Of a stretch of 64,000 nt of DNA, positions 11,414 through 22,257 are shown in pieces. The translations under genes were made by a program, and so were the position numbers. The DNA lies in assembly GCA_030220185.1 (NCBI GenBank), contig JASPKZ010007528.1, positions 819,001 through 883,000 of the forward strand, written 5' to 3'. The stretch comes from Diploptera punctata (Eukaryota; Arthropoda; Insecta; Blattodea; Blaberidae). Positions within the stretch are counted from its first letter, which is position 1. The number at the start of each line of letters is the position of its first letter. The notes under the pieces were generated by a model, which saw only the letters and a program-made list of their open reading frames with translations, did not search any database and was not told the DNA's origin.

Positions 11414-12182
11414 AATTGTGACTAATGTCAATGGAATTTTATTATGCATTTTATGAGTATTAAAATATGAAAATATAATTTACAATTGGTCTAATATAAC
11501 AAAAATTAAAATTTTGTAAAAATAATTATTTTTGGAGTACAGGTGCCCTTGCACGCAGTTTAAAACTTGGTAAACGAATTCAAATTAAAATATTGTGGGT
11601 AATTCATAAAAAAGACTTAAAATAAACATAATGCTGAAAACAAAACAAAATAAAATGAAATAAAATAAAATAAAAATACTCACCAAAAAAAGGCGTTGAA
11701 AATCTTGAAAAAATAAAATGAAAAAAGTAAAGTCGGCTTAATTGAATTCTCACCTGTGCACTGTACGGTGCCAAGTAACAAATGAGTCCCTTTTTAACTC
11801 CTCCCTCGCGTTTAAATACTCCACCTGACGTCATTTATCACCTCCTTTTCCCCCCTTCCTTTCCCTCATACTCATATATCACATATGCTTTTTACATTTT
11901 TTCTTGGTGTATTGTGATAGGTCTACAAAATTTCCATCTACTTAAACTGTAAATTGTTTCTCGTTTAAATTGTTTTTTAAGATTGGGCAATTATAAGTAA
12001 ATGACAATCAGTTTTAATTATACGGAAATGTGTTGTCCACAGAAATATATGAGTTCTATTTTTTTGACAATTAAAGCTTCGAACTGAAATATACTCGAAT
12101 TGTGATGGGCCAGGTTTCGAATCCCCTGAGCGACCAATATGACTTAAATATTCTCAGTTGTCTGAGCATATAGTAATCATTA
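11414..12182. other. AT-rich interval with A-rich simple repeat
   Basis: Holds an A-rich run of AAAAT-type units at about 11,637-11,680. Otherwise no assignable feature. Confidence 0.5.
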
Positions 12183-12316
12183 AGGGGCTGCCGGACATTG
12201 GCAACTTTTAAAAGAAATCTAAATTTATATTTGCTCTAACCTCGACTTCATTATTACCCAGTGTAAGGTACATATATATTAATTGGTGTTTCTCGTATAA
12301 TTTATCATATACATAT

Positions 12317-12333
12317 TATTATTATTATTATTA

Positions 12334-12366
<33 letters not shown>

Positions 12367-12448
12367 TTTATAATTATTATTATTATTATCATCATTATTA
12401 TATTATTATCATTATTGTATTATTATTATTATCATTATATTATTATTC

Positions 12449-12504
<56 letters not shown>

Positions 12505-12510
12505 TATTAT
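12317..12510. repeat. (ATT)n microsatellite, imperfect
   Basis: Long ATT array with TTTA and ATC interruptions, internal to the LINE 3' region. Confidence 0.9.
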
Positions 12511-12631
12511 TATCGTAAGTATCATTATTGATATTATCGTATAACATGTTGTTTGTACATGACATTTACGTTGCTACATTTAATGTATCTTTAACTGTTT
12601 ATAATTAGTATAGTGTATATCTATATTTGTC

Positions 12632-12926
12632 GCCGTAGCGTAGTGGTTAAGGCACTGAGCTACAAGCCGGAGGGTCGAGGGTTCAAGTCCCGTTGGGGTC
12701 AGGATTTTTAAACTGACCCAAACCCTCTGGCGGCACTATGGCCCTGGGGTCGACTCAGCCTCTAACGTAAATGAGTACCAGACGCTTGTTCTGGGGGTAA
12801 AGGCGGCCGTCACGCAGGGCTGACAACCCGGCTGACATAAAGTGTCGATTGTCTAGAAAAAGTGGGAGCCTTAACCTCCTACTACCCCAAGGGCCTCCGG
12901 GTCTGTTGTGGGAGCACTTTACTTTT
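12632..12926 (+). mobile_element. SINE-2 copy nested in LINE tail, 16-bp TSD
   Basis: TATATCTATATTTGTC occurs at 12,616-12,631 and 12,927-12,942. The uninterrupted host sequence (in minus sense) is present several times at 47,100-48,130. Confidence 0.93.
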
Positions 12927-13018
12927 TATATCTATATTTGTCAAATATTTATTTGTATTTGTGCTGGTTGAGTGGAAGAGAAGGCCTTATGGCCTTAACT
13001 CTGCCAGAATAAATAAAA

Positions 13019-13060
<42 letters not shown>

Positions 13061-13446
13061 GTTTTAATTCAATTAGCACTGCGGTTCCCAACCTTTTGCG
13101 AGTCGCGAATTCCTTGCACAACGATCTGAGTTGGGTGAACCACTGACTTCTAAATATACATACAGTAGACATGCATAAAATTTAATTCCAAGCAAAATGT
13201 TTAATAACCTTAAATTAACTTAACCCTTAACTGTTAAAACCTAAAGTTACTCTAGTTACGGCTTAACAACGTGTAGACCTAGTTGTAGCGAAATCAAATG
13301 CATCCCTAACGCTGTTACATAACTGTAAATCAGGCATTCCATGTTAATATTAATTTACTGTGGAAATAATGTGATAAATTCCCGATGTTACACATATGTA
13401 ACAAGGGACATTATAGGGTTAAATTAATTAAAAAAATAATAATAAT
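13061..13446. other. Interval; possible hAT-like end
   Basis: CACTGCGGTTCCCAACCTTT at 13,077 resembles the end of hAT-type elements, but I find no partner end or 8-bp duplication. The rest is unassigned. Confidence 0.3.
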
Positions 13447-13755
13447 CCATCCATAGTAATTCTGCCCGAAGGCAGGTCCTTCACAGCAATCATAGCATTT
13501 TCATGCTATGCTTTGTAGCTTTACTAGAGAATGATAGGTGTGGTAGCTTCCCGTTGCTTTCCACGCCGATGAAGGATGATGATGATGGCCGGATGATTTT
13601 CGGGGACCGTTGGGCCTTAAGCATCCTGACATTTGTCTTACAGGTGATGAAAAACCCTGTAAAAAACCTCACTCAGGAGCGTGTCCCGATGGGAATCGAA
13701 CCCGGGCCCGCTGCGTGACAAGGCAACACGCTACCTCGAGACCACAGCGGTGGAC
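13447..13755 (-). mobile_element. SINE-1 copy
   Basis: Tail CCATCCATAG at 13,447, B-box GGGAATCGAACCCGGG at 13,691 (plus sense), head CAGCGGTGGAC at 13,755. Adjacent to an AATAAT run, a common setting for this family here. Confidence 0.85.
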
Positions 13756-14308
13756 TTGGTGAATATAATAAAATATATTTTAAAAAGAGACGAAATTCTA
13801 GTGAAATGAAACAGATATTGCGAAAAAAATAGATTATTGAAAATGTATCTTCTTTCATACTTTGTTTTTAATTCAACATAGTTTGAAAAAGGAATTATGT
13901 GTTCATTAAAAAAACAAAGTTCTAGGAGAATTTACATAGAATGAACGATTTTTCCCACCTGGAATGAATTCAGGGAACCCGCAATGGATATCGGCTGGTT
14001 AAAAATAAAGGGATATTTTGTGAGGGTTCAGTAATTTCTCGCGGAACAAACGTGAAAAGTCTTTGGAGAGTAAAACTAGATAGTGTTTTCAAAAGAAATT
14101 GGAATTCAGACCAGGCTCTGCGGATTCTTGAATTATACAAATTGTATAAATGTAGTCAAAAGAAGGTAAAGTTGCAAAAAAAAAAAATCCGTAAAAAAGA
14201 ACTAAAAAAAGACTATACGGTCAAAAAAAGTCGAAAAACGACAAAAAAGTCGAATAAAATTCACCATTTTCTGACCTACAATTACCCAATATATATATAT
14301 GAACAAAA

Positions 14309-15107
14309 TTTGACCATTCAGGCGATAACACAGTGGAAATTAAAAATAGAATCGCACAAACAAAACAAGCAATAAATGATTTAACCCTTAAATTCGTAAT
14401 GTATCCTTTTGGATACATCAGCTGGTTTAATTAATTTAATATTTTAAATAAATCAGAAGAAAACGAACCAAAAGAGTCCACTTAAAAGTGTGTATAATTA
14501 TACAATATACATAATAATAACAGTTTCACAATATTCCGTTTTCACTGCGGTCCGCCACATTCAAATAACTAACAGAAGAAATTTGTGTTTTGCCAATTTA
14601 AGGGTTAAACTCTGTTTGGTGGATCAAAAATATTACAAAAAATAGAAAAGTACAAATATATCAAACCATAATTCAGAGCATTTTAACATATGGTGCTGAA
14701 GTCTGGCAAATTCCTACCAGAGAAATGAAAAGAATTTTAAGTACAGAAATGGATGTTTTAAGAAGATCAGCTGGAAAATCTAGAATGGATAGAATACGAA
14801 ATAAAGAAATAAGAGAAATTATGGGTGTAGAAGAGGAGCCGGACATCTTAGACATTATAGAAGAGAAAATATTACAGTGGTATGGCTATGTCAAAAGAAT
14901 GCCAGAGCAAAGATTGCCAAAAATTGTTATGGAATGGATCCCAATGGAAAGGAGGAAGAGAGGAAGACCGATGAAAACTTGGATAGAAGGGGTAAAAGCA
15001 GCTATGAATATCAGAGGAATGGAGGAAGATCAATGGATGGACAAAGAGGAATGGCGTTTGGTTTCCGGAAGACGGCAGCAGCTGCCATGATACTGGATGA
15101 TGATGAT
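14309..15107 (+). mobile_element. LINE-E 3' copy carrying a TTAA-type MITE
   Basis: RTE-like C-terminal half: IIQSILTYGAEVWQIPTREM, STEMDVLRRSAGKSRMDRIR, RLPKIVMEWIPMERRKRGRP, DKEEWRLVSGRRQQLP. The 3' tail is (GAT)n at 15,095-15,107. The MITE at 14,385-14,604 splits it; the copy at 40,217 is uninterrupted there. Confidence 0.85.
14385..14604. mobile_element. piggyBac-like MITE in a TTAA site
   Basis: The insert starts CCCTTAAATTCG and ends GCCAATTTAAGGG, giving an inverted repeat of about 11 bp. It is flanked by TTAA at 14,381-14,384 and 14,605-14,608. The related LINE-E copy has a single TTAA at 40,349-40,352, an empty site. TTAA target and CCC/GGG ends are the piggyBac signature. Length 220 bp, no coding. 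Confidence 0.88.
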
Positions 15108-15134
15108 ATGTATATATATATATGTATATATATA

Positions 15135-15596
15135 TAACTAACTCACTGACACTCTCGAACCCGTAGGTTCATGGCCGCGCGGACATAAGCTCTCCATACA
15201 TCTCTATCCTGAGGTAATATTTTCCAATCATTCTCTGTATAATATACTTCCCTCAAATCATAGTTAATGTTATTCTCCCACCTCATTCTTCTACCAACTG
15301 GGCGTTTCCCTCTGGCTTTCCTACAAGAAGCTTCGATGCACGCCTTTCATTTCCCATGTGTGCGACATGTCCTGCCCATCGCAGTCTACATGACTTAACT
15401 GTTCTCATTATATCTGGCTTCCTATAAAGACCATGTAATTCATTGTTATGCAGTCTTCTCCATTCACCTGTCTGTTCATCTCTCTTTGGCCCAAATTTTT
15501 TCTTAAGAACTTTATTCTCAAATACTCGTAATCTCCTTTCCTCCCTTAAAGTAAGCGTCCATGTTTCGCACCCATATAATATAACTGGTAGAATAA
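15135..15596 (-). mobile_element. LINE-A 3' part, split by Helitron
   Basis: LINE-A 3' end (ACTCACTGACACTCTCGAAC, GGGCGTTTCCCTCTGG) up to CTGGTAGAATAA, where the match stops and resumes at 16,848 with TATATTTTCAGTTTATCG. Confidence 0.85.
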
Positions 15597-15989
15597 TCTT
15601 AAAATATAAAAATTATGTGCCACGTTGTTTGTCCGCGATGGAATCGTAAACTACTGAACCGATTTTAATAAAATTTTGCACAGTGTGTGCAGTTTGATCC
15701 AACTTGAGACCTATGGTTGTTTATAACTAAATGTATGGTCGCATTATTTTTTATTGCAAATTATTTGTTTATTATTTAACAAAGAGTTATAATTATCTGT
15801 GAGTTCCATACGATTCTAATAGATGGCCGTGTATGGTGATTGGTTTATTATTTAACCAGGTGGCTGTGCTTTTTGTTGCAACTGCGAATTTCAATTGAAT
15901 TACAAATATTGATTATTTCATAATTTAAGTGTGTTCAGTGTTTATTTTATATTGATAATAATATTAATTTCGTGTGTAAGTATTAGTTT

Positions 15990-16209
15990 TAAGTAATCTG
16001 GCTGAAAGACAGCAACTTAATTTAAATTTAACTGGACCGAGAAGAGACATTGAACAATATGGCGAATCAGTTCTAGAGACCAGGAATGATAAGATATCAA
16101 GTGAATTTCCGCAAATTGGTATAGGCCTGTGTGACATAAAGCTTACATTTAAGAAGAATGTTAATTTAAAACATATGAAGGTCCTAAGGAACGGAATAAC
16201 AGAACTGTA
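15990..16209 (+). pseudogene. Unrecognised coding-like stretch inside the Helitron
   Basis: An open frame without an ATG reads LAERQQLNLNLTGPRRDIEQ, then YGESVLETRNDKISSEFPQI and onward to a TAA at 16,207. The composition looks coding, but I recognise no family. It may belong with the following frame. Confidence 0.35.
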
Positions 16210-16640
16210 AGTAAGTCTGTTAGTTATAATAATATGCCTAATATTACAGAAACAATCTCCATGCCTCAATTAAATGAAAAACAAGATGACTATAATATAT
16301 CACAAGATGATATTACTATACAGAGACTTGTTGATGATGATGAGAATCCAAACTGCCAACAAGTTCGTAGAAAAAAACGAAAGTATAATGAAATCAGCAA
16401 GCCTCCTCAAAATATTCCATCAATAAATGTATATAATCCTTATGATACACTTATGGATGATACTGAGAATGCAGACAACATAAATTGATCTCAATCAACA
16501 AAACCACTTCCATATTTATACCGGGTGTAGTTAACGTACCAGAACTAAAAAATTGTGTAAAACAAAAACTTTCTGATTTAGATTTCTCACTTAGTTTACT
16601 ACAACATAATTTAACGTATACCTTAGGCACAGCAACGCGC
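16210..16640 (+). pseudogene. LINE ORF1/Gag-like remnant
   Basis: An ATG at 16,234 opens 84 codons, acidic then basic (RRKKRKYNE), then N/P-rich. Beyond the stop a shifted frame reads IPGVVNVPELKNCVKQKLSD, DFSLSLLQHNLTYTL. A proline-rich linker followed by PGV-x-N and an NL-x-x block is the pattern of the pre-C2HC region of Jockey-type Gag proteins. I infer an ORF1 fragment, frame-broken, carried inside the Helitron-like insert. Confidence 0.4.
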
Positions 16641-16847
16641 GGTTGAGACTTACATATATATATATATATAAATAAACAAAGTCGGATTAGTTACACTATT
16701 TATAACTCAAGAACGGCTGGACCGATTTTTATTATCTTTGATTTGTTGGATTTGTTTCCGCCGCGAATAGCAGATAACTATTAAAACACCGGAAATATTA
16801 ACGTAAAAACATTTAAAGGCGATACGACGTTCGCCGGGCCAGATAGT

Positions 16848-17172
16848 AGTTGTATATATTTTCAGTTTATCGTTTTTTGAAAGGAGTTGGGAAGTCAAGA
16901 GTCTCTGCAATGCATAATAGCACGCATTTCCAGAATTGAGCCAATGTTTAATTTCTTTGTGCATCTCATTCCTATTTGTAATTATTGTTCCTAGGTATTT
17001 GAATTCAGCCACTTCCTCAAAATTTCCCTCATTTGTCATTAGCTGTCCATTTCCAGTATATAATGCATTTCTATGTCTGACCATATATTTAGTTTTATTT
17101 ATATTTACTTCCAGTCCCAGTTTCTTAGTATCAGTGAATAGTGGGTGCGTGTTGGCCGTTAGTATGTCTCGT
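16848..17172 (-). mobile_element. LINE-A 5' part of the Helitron-split copy
   Basis: Continues the copy ending at 15,596: SGNACYYALQRLLTSQLLSK, EVAEFKYLGTIITNRNEMHK, up to the RT end (TTAGTATCAGTGAATAGTGG). Together with 15,135-15,596 this was one LINE of about 790 bp. Confidence 0.8.
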
Positions 17173-17314
17173 CTAGAGACATAAAATAAAAAAAAGGACG
17201 TTTCCTCAACTTCGGATCACAATAGAGATGACAATTTTGTTGTTGATTCTCTCTCTTCTGTATCCAAGGTTCACCTGGGAATTTATTTAAGATGTAAAGC
17301 TCCGAGTATTTTAT

Positions 17315-17480
17315 ATAAGAATGAACTTTATGGGAAACTAGATGACGTAATAATAACAGTTAAGTGTAACATACTGGGATGGGGAGGACATATGGTACGA
17401 ATGCGGAATGAAAGAGAGTTTAGAAACTCCTTGTATGAAAACCCCCAGTAGGTAGACAGAGATTGAGGTGGGTTCATGAT
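17315..17480 (+). mobile_element. Diverged LINE-A-like relic
   Basis: Reads YKNELYGKLDDVIITVKCNI, LGWGGHMVRMRNE, parallel to the LHGLYRKPDIIRTVKSRRLR, RWAGHVARMGNE region of LINE-A but about half different. Confidence 0.55.
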
Positions 17481-17664
17481 TTTAGTTAGGCCTTCTGCGG
17501 GTTCCGTTTGAGAGTAATTGTTCATGCCATCTTTTCAATGGTCGTTCTATATTTTTCCTTTTGGATTAGGCCTGTAGTGTAGAGCAGTTTTCAATATCCT
17601 CGGGTCTGACATTGTTTGAGTGTGATCTCTCCAGTTTGTATTTAATTCTTCTCTAATGTTGAAT

Positions 17665-18290
17665 ATTAGTTACATGATATGTATAGGGTCCACCGAGGTA
17701 GCGTGCTGCCTTCTCACGCAGCGGGTCCGGGTTCGATCCCCGGTAGGGAAAGGCTCCTGGGTGAGGATTTTTTCGGTTTTTTTCTCACCTGTAAGACAAA
17801 TGTCAGGAAACTTAGAACCCAATGGTCCCCGAAAATCATCCGGCCATCATCATCATCATCATTATCGTCATCATCCTTCACCGGTGTGGAAAGCAACGGG
17901 AAGCCACCACACCTATAATTCCCTAGTAAAGCTGCAAAACATAGCATGAAAGCGCTATGATTGCAGTGAAGGACCTGCCCTCGGGCAGAATTACTATGGA
18001 TGGATGTGTATAGGAAGCCAGATATTATAAGAACAGTTAAGTCATGTAGGACATGTGGCACATGGGGAATGAAAGAGGTGCATAGAGGCTTCTTGTAGAA
18101 AAACCAGAGGGAGAACACCTAGTTGGTTGACCAAGCATGATGTGGGAGAATAACATTAACAACTATTTGAGGGAAGTAAATTATACAGGCGATGATTGGG
18201 GGAAAACAGCTCAGGTTAGAATGTACGGAGAGCTTATGTTCGAGTGGTCATGAACCTACTGGTTCGAAGTGCCAGTGAATTAGTTATTTT
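17665..18290 (+). mobile_element. LINE-A relic split by SINE-1
   Basis: Short left piece ending TGTATAGG, then after the SINE GAAGCCAGATATTATAAGAA, the MGNERG region, and a 3' end GGTTCGAAGTGCCAGTGAAT. Heavily decayed. Confidence 0.65.
17688..18006 (+). mobile_element. SINE-1 copy nested in LINE-A relic, 8-bp TSD
   Basis: Head GTCCACCGAGGTAGCG has lost about 10 bp of the usual CTGTGGTCTC. Tail ATGGATGGA. TGTATAGG lies at 17,680-17,687 and 18,007-18,014. Confidence 0.85.
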
Positions 18291-18324
18291 TTAAAGAGAA
18301 ATTAATCTTGAGTCCGTGTAGTAG

Positions 18325-18508
18325 ATGTTCGGCAAGTGAAGGAAAACGTCCAGTAGGTAGGCCAATAATCAAATGGGAGGATAAATTAACAATGATTTGA
18401 GGGCGGTGAGTTGTAAAGGAATAATTTAAAAACTTGAATAGGGAGAGCGGTCATGAACCTCCGGGTTTAATAATGACTGTGAGTTTAGTTTAATTAGTTG
18501 GTTAGTAT
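18325..18508 (+). mobile_element. LINE-A relic
   Basis: GGAAAACGTCCAGTAGGTAG, ATCAAATGGGAGGATAAATT, ending GTGAGTTTAGTTTAATTAG. Diverged, non-coding. Confidence 0.6.
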
Positions 18509-18539
18509 ATTGCAGTGCGAGGTTGCGAAGTGCTTTTTA

Positions 18540-18905
18540 CAGAAGCGAGGAAATTATTGAAAACCGAATAAGGCAAGCAATTGCAAATTTTTCTTTATTA
18601 TTTCTGTTTCTTATTTCCTCTTCATAACTTCCATTTTTATTTATTTTAATTCCTAAATATGTGATCTCACTACAAGATTTTATTGTTTCTCCAGTCTCCA
18701 AAATTAAATTTTGTTCTGATTCACCAATTGATACATGTTTTGTTTTCTTCATGTTCAAAATTAATCCCCATTTTTCATATTCTTCTATTAATTTTCTAGT
18801 CATATATTCTAAATCTTCATAATCTTGTGAAATTAACAATTGATCATCTGCAAAATGTAAGTTGTAAGTTTTGTTGTTTGAAATAGGAATTCCCAAGCTT
18901 GAACA
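18540..18905 (-). mobile_element. LINE-M RT fragment
   Basis: On the minus strand: MGIPISNNKTYNLHFADDQL, LISQDYEDLEYMTRKLIEEY, WGLILNMKKTKHVSIG, SEITYLGIKINKNGSYEEEI. FADD is the RT catalytic motif. Related to LINE-D/E/F but distinct. Both ends are truncated. Confidence 0.8.
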
Positions 18906-18964
18906 TTTTCTCCTCCAATTGTTATATATTAATAATTTAAAAATAATAAAAAATCAAGTAAAAA

Positions 18965-20270
18965 TAACTACAGGGGCATCTCATTACTTTGAACTTTGTA
19001 CAAAATTCTAACAAATATATTAGTAAGCAGACTTACTCCCTATATTGATGACATTCTAGGAGACCATCAATGTGCATTTAGAAGAAACAGGTCTACAACA
19101 GATCAGATTTTTAGTATAAAACAGATTTTAGAAAAGAAATGGGAATATAATGGTACTGTAAATCAACTATACGTAGACTTCAAAAAACATAAGATTCAAT
19201 TAAGAAGGGGAAGTTATATAGTATCCTGCTGGAGTTCGGAATTCCTAAAAAGTTAGTTAAACTTATACGAATGTGTCTAAATGGCACAAAAAGTAGAGTG
19301 CGAGTAGGCAAACAGTTTTCGGACACTTTTGAAATCCTGAATGGGTTGAAGCAAGGAGATGCACTATTTCCTGTACTATTTAATTTTGTACTAGAGCATG
19401 TCATCAAATCTTTAGAGAATGAGGAAGGCTTACAACTCAATGGTATTAATAAGCTGTTAGTTTATGCTGATGATGTAGTATTATTGGCCGATAGCGAGGA
19501 GATACTAAAGGACAACACGCACACACTATTGAGTAACACTAAGGAATTAGGACTGGAAGTAAATTTCAATAAAACTAAACATATGGTCACAGGTAGAAAT
19601 ACATTACATTTATAATGGAAATGGACAGCTAATGACAAATGAGAGAAATTTTGAGGAAGTGACTGAATTCAAATACCTAGGAACAATAATCACAAATATG
19701 AATGAGATGCACAAAGAAATTAAACATAGGCTAAATTCTGGAAATGCGTGCTATTATGCATTGCAGAGACTCTTGTCGTCCCAACTCCTTTCAAAAAACG
19801 TTAAACTGAAAATATATAAAACTATTATTCTACCAGTTATATTATATGGATGCGAAACATGGACTCTTAATTTAAGGGAGGAAAGGAGATTACGAGTATT
19901 TGAGAATAAAGTACTTAGGAAAATTTTTGGACCAAAGAGAGATGAACAGACAGGTGAATGGAGAAGACTACATAACAATGAACTACATGGTCTTTATAGG
20001 AAGCCAGATATAATAAGAACAGTTAAGTCTCGTAGACTGCGATGGGCAGGACATGTTGCACGTATGGGGAGTGAAAGAGTTGCATGGAAGCTTCTTGTTG
20101 GTGGACCAAGAATGAGGTGGGAGAATAACATTAACTATGATTTGAGAGAGGTAGATTATACAGGGAATGATTGGAAAGGATAAGCTCAGGATAGGGATGT
20201 ATGGAGAGCTTATGTCCGTGCGGCCATGAACCTACGGGTTCGATAGTGCTAGTGAGTAAGTAAGTAAGTA
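18965..20270 (+). mobile_element. LINE-A, longest copy (RT + C-terminus)
   Basis: Covers the RT from NYRGISLL-like sequence (AACTACAGGGGCATCTCATT) through LYVDFKK (motif A region, about 19,170), GLKQGDALFPVLFNFVLEHV, the catalytic YADD at 19,463-19,474, then KYLGTIITNMNEMHKEIKHR, CETWTLNL, RRLRWAGHVARMGSERVAWK and WENNINYDLREVDYTGNDW. Frames break near 19,190, 19,615 and 20,180. A short deletion removes part of GKPEGKRPVGRP. The tail is (GTAA)n. The endonuclease part is absent, so this is a 5'-truncated RTE-like copy. Confidence 0.9.
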
Positions 20271-20749
20271 AAAATAAATAAAAAATTGAGTGCATCCAGC
20301 GACGGAGGATTGAACTGTGTACCTCGCAGACGTAAACTTTCCTCTGAAGATACTTAAAAAGTTTGAAATAGGTTAATAACTGTAATTGCGTTGTTATTTC
20401 CATCTGTTTAAAATATTGTGTACTCATTAGTTGGGAGTTAATGTTTACAATTATCTGCTCTTTAACAATATTTTCTAGCGGTGTTAATAATTAGTATTGC
20501 TCCGGTACCGGTGCACTCACTGCCTCTCGTTTTAATCACTTCTAACATTCCACTTTCCGAAAGTTTCTTTTTTTCCGTCATTTTTAAACGTTGCTACCGA
20601 GACAGATGACCTGCAGTTGACCTCTGGGGCGTGGCGACACATCGGGGACCTGGGTTTGATCATTCCGGCGGATACACATTTTAAATCTCTACATTATATC
20701 TGTATGTCTTTTCCATTTTTTGACACTATCACCCTATAAGTTTAACCTC
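20271..20749. other. Interval with weak tRNA-like patch
   Basis: A B-box-like GGGTTTGATCATTCC near 20,653 follows GGCGACACATCGGGGACC, a possible old tRNA-derived relic. Otherwise unassigned. Confidence 0.3.
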
Positions 20750-20962
20750 TTGAATCCCTTGCTATCACATAGCATACCTTTGGCGTTTAATTTATATGTA
20801 GTATATAGATCATCGGTTGATTAATGTCTTTGACATCGTCCGATTCCTAATAACCAATTTTGTCGGTCCATCCAATCTCCTGGTTGTAGATGTTTCTCCT
20901 TCATGTATAAACATATTCCCTGACTCCAGGACGTTTTAGGTCTTCCTCTGCTTCGTCTTACC
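20750..20962 (-). mobile_element. LINE-O C-terminal fragment
   Basis: Minus strand 20,962-20,821 reads VRRSRGRPKTSWSQGICLYM, KEKHLQPGDWMDRQNWLLGI, GRCQRH and stop. The GRP...W...DR..W layout is the usual LINE C-terminus. Only copy of this family seen here. Confidence 0.7.
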
Positions 20963-20981
20963 TCATATATATATATATATA

Positions 20982-21258
20982 GTCCACCGGTGTGGTCTCG
21001 GGGTAGCGTGCTGACTTGTCACGCAGCGGGCCCGGGTTCGATTCACGGTCGGGACAAGTTCCTGGGTGAGGTATTTTTCGGGGTTTCTCCTCACCTATAA
21101 GACAAATGTCAGGATGCTTAGGGCCCAATGGTCCTCGAAAATCACCCGGCCATCATCATCATTATCATTATCATCATCATCATCCTTCACTGGTGTGGAA
21201 AGCAACGGGAAGCTACCACACCTAAAATTCCCTAGTAAAGCTGCAAAGCATAGCATGA
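20982..21258 (+). mobile_element. SINE-1 copy, 3' truncated
   Basis: Head GTCCACCGGTGTGGTCTCGG after a (TA)n run, B-box GGGTTCGATTCACGG. It ends at AAGCATAGCATG, where LINE-A begins directly. Confidence 0.82.
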
Positions 21259-21838
21259 CAAATAAAAATGAGGTGCAAAAAGAATTTAAACATATGCTCA
21301 ATTCTGGAAATGCGTGCTATTATGCATTACAGGGGCTCTTCTCGTCCCAAGTACTTTAAAAAAATGTTAAACTGAAAATATATAAAACTATTATTCTACC
21401 AGTTATATTATATGGATGGGAAACATGGACTCTTACTTTTAAGCGAGGAAAGGAGATTACAAGTATTTGAAAATAAAGTTCTCAGGACATTTTTTGGACC
21501 AAAGAGAGATGAACAGACAGGTGTATGGAGAAGACTACATAACAATGAACTACATGGTCTGTATAGGAAGCCAGATATAATAAGAACAGTTAAGTCTCGT
21601 AGACTGCGATGGGCAGGACAATTGGCACGAATGGGGAATTAAAGGAAAACCAGATGGAAAACTCCCAGTTGGTAGACCAAGAATGAGGTGGAAGAATAAC
21701 ATTAACCATGATTTGAGAGAAGTAGATTACACAGACAATGATTGGAAAGCATTAGCTCAGGATAGGATTGTATGGAGAGCTTATGTCCGCGCGTCCATGG
21801 ACCTACGGGTTCGATAGTGCCAGTGAGTTAGATAGTTA
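21259..21838 (+). mobile_element. LINE-A 3' copy
   Basis: From AAAAATGAGGTGCAAAAAGA through YYALQGLFSSQVL, RRLRWAGQLARMGN, then a deletion near 21,640 and the WRAYVR region. Ends GTGCCAGTGAGTTAGATAG. Confidence 0.85.
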
Positions 21839-21865
21839 GTTATGTCTATATAAGTGATGTAGATT

Positions 21866-22257
21866 TTTTTTTTCAAATGCTCCAGGTTGTCATCTCGACA
21901 TTTCTGGTGTTCTCCCCTGACATGATGTACTTGTAACAAGGTTGGTTGCGCCTGGAAAGCCGGGTTACGCTGCCCCGATGATATGAGAGTTGATTATGAC
22001 GGTAATAATGCGCCAGGAGAGACCTTAAACTAAACTTAAGCTAATTAGGCGAATATGATATTGATGATAATGATGGCCAGATGGTGTTCGGGGACCGTTT
22101 GGACCTTAAAGTTTCCTGACATTTATATTACAGGTGAGGAAAAGCCCCGAAAAACTTCACCCAGGAAACTTGTCCCGTCCGGGGTCGAACCCGAGTCCGC
22201 TGCGTGACGCTACCAGTACATCGCTGTGGTCTCAGGGTAGCGTCACGCAGCGGACAT
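21866..22257 (-). mobile_element. SINE-1b copy with head-to-head inverted end
   Basis: The 3' end (poly-T at 21,866, TGCTCCAGGTTGTCATCTCG) and the TTACGCTGCCCCGATGATAT module identify SINE-1b. At the head, CGCTGCGTGACGCTACC is followed after 24 bp by GGTAGCGTCACGCAGCG on the other strand, a near-perfect fold-back at 22,198-22,255. Confidence 0.75.

Larger units (their letters stand above)
12183..13060 (+). mobile_element. CR1/Jockey-like LINE 3' end, split by SINE-2
   Basis: Begins with the last codons GCRTLATFKRNLNLYLL and stop (12,238-12,240), identical in sense to the minus-strand copy ending at 48,365. A 3' UTR follows, then a long (ATT)n stretch, a second UTR module (TGTTGTTTGTACATGACATT) and the hairpin GGTTGAGTGGAAGAGAAGG before a terminal (ATT)n at 13,019. 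SINE-2 interrupts the second module. Confidence 0.8.
15597..16847 (+). mobile_element. Helitron-like insertion
   Basis: The insert starts TCTTAAAATATAAAAATTAT and ends with a hairpin GGCGA-TACGACGT-TCGCC (16,818-16,835), then GGGCCAGATAGT. Helitrons start with TC, end in CTRRT after a short hairpin, insert at AT, and make no TSD; here the host site reads AA|TAG and no duplication is seen. The last bases ATAGT deviate from CTRRT. It encodes no recognisable helicase, so it is non-autonomous or carries captured sequence. A second end-like motif (GCAACGCGCGGTTGAG, 16,631) hints at two nested elements. Confidence 0.65.

Noticed and set aside
13075..13150. hAT element end (CACTGCGGTTCCCAACC)
   Set aside because: No second end and no 8-bp duplication found; a single 20-bp likeness is not enough.
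14052..14375. Lysine-rich 107-codon ORF
   Set aside because: Runs through A-rich repeat sequence (Rep-3-like) into LINE-E in a non-coding frame.
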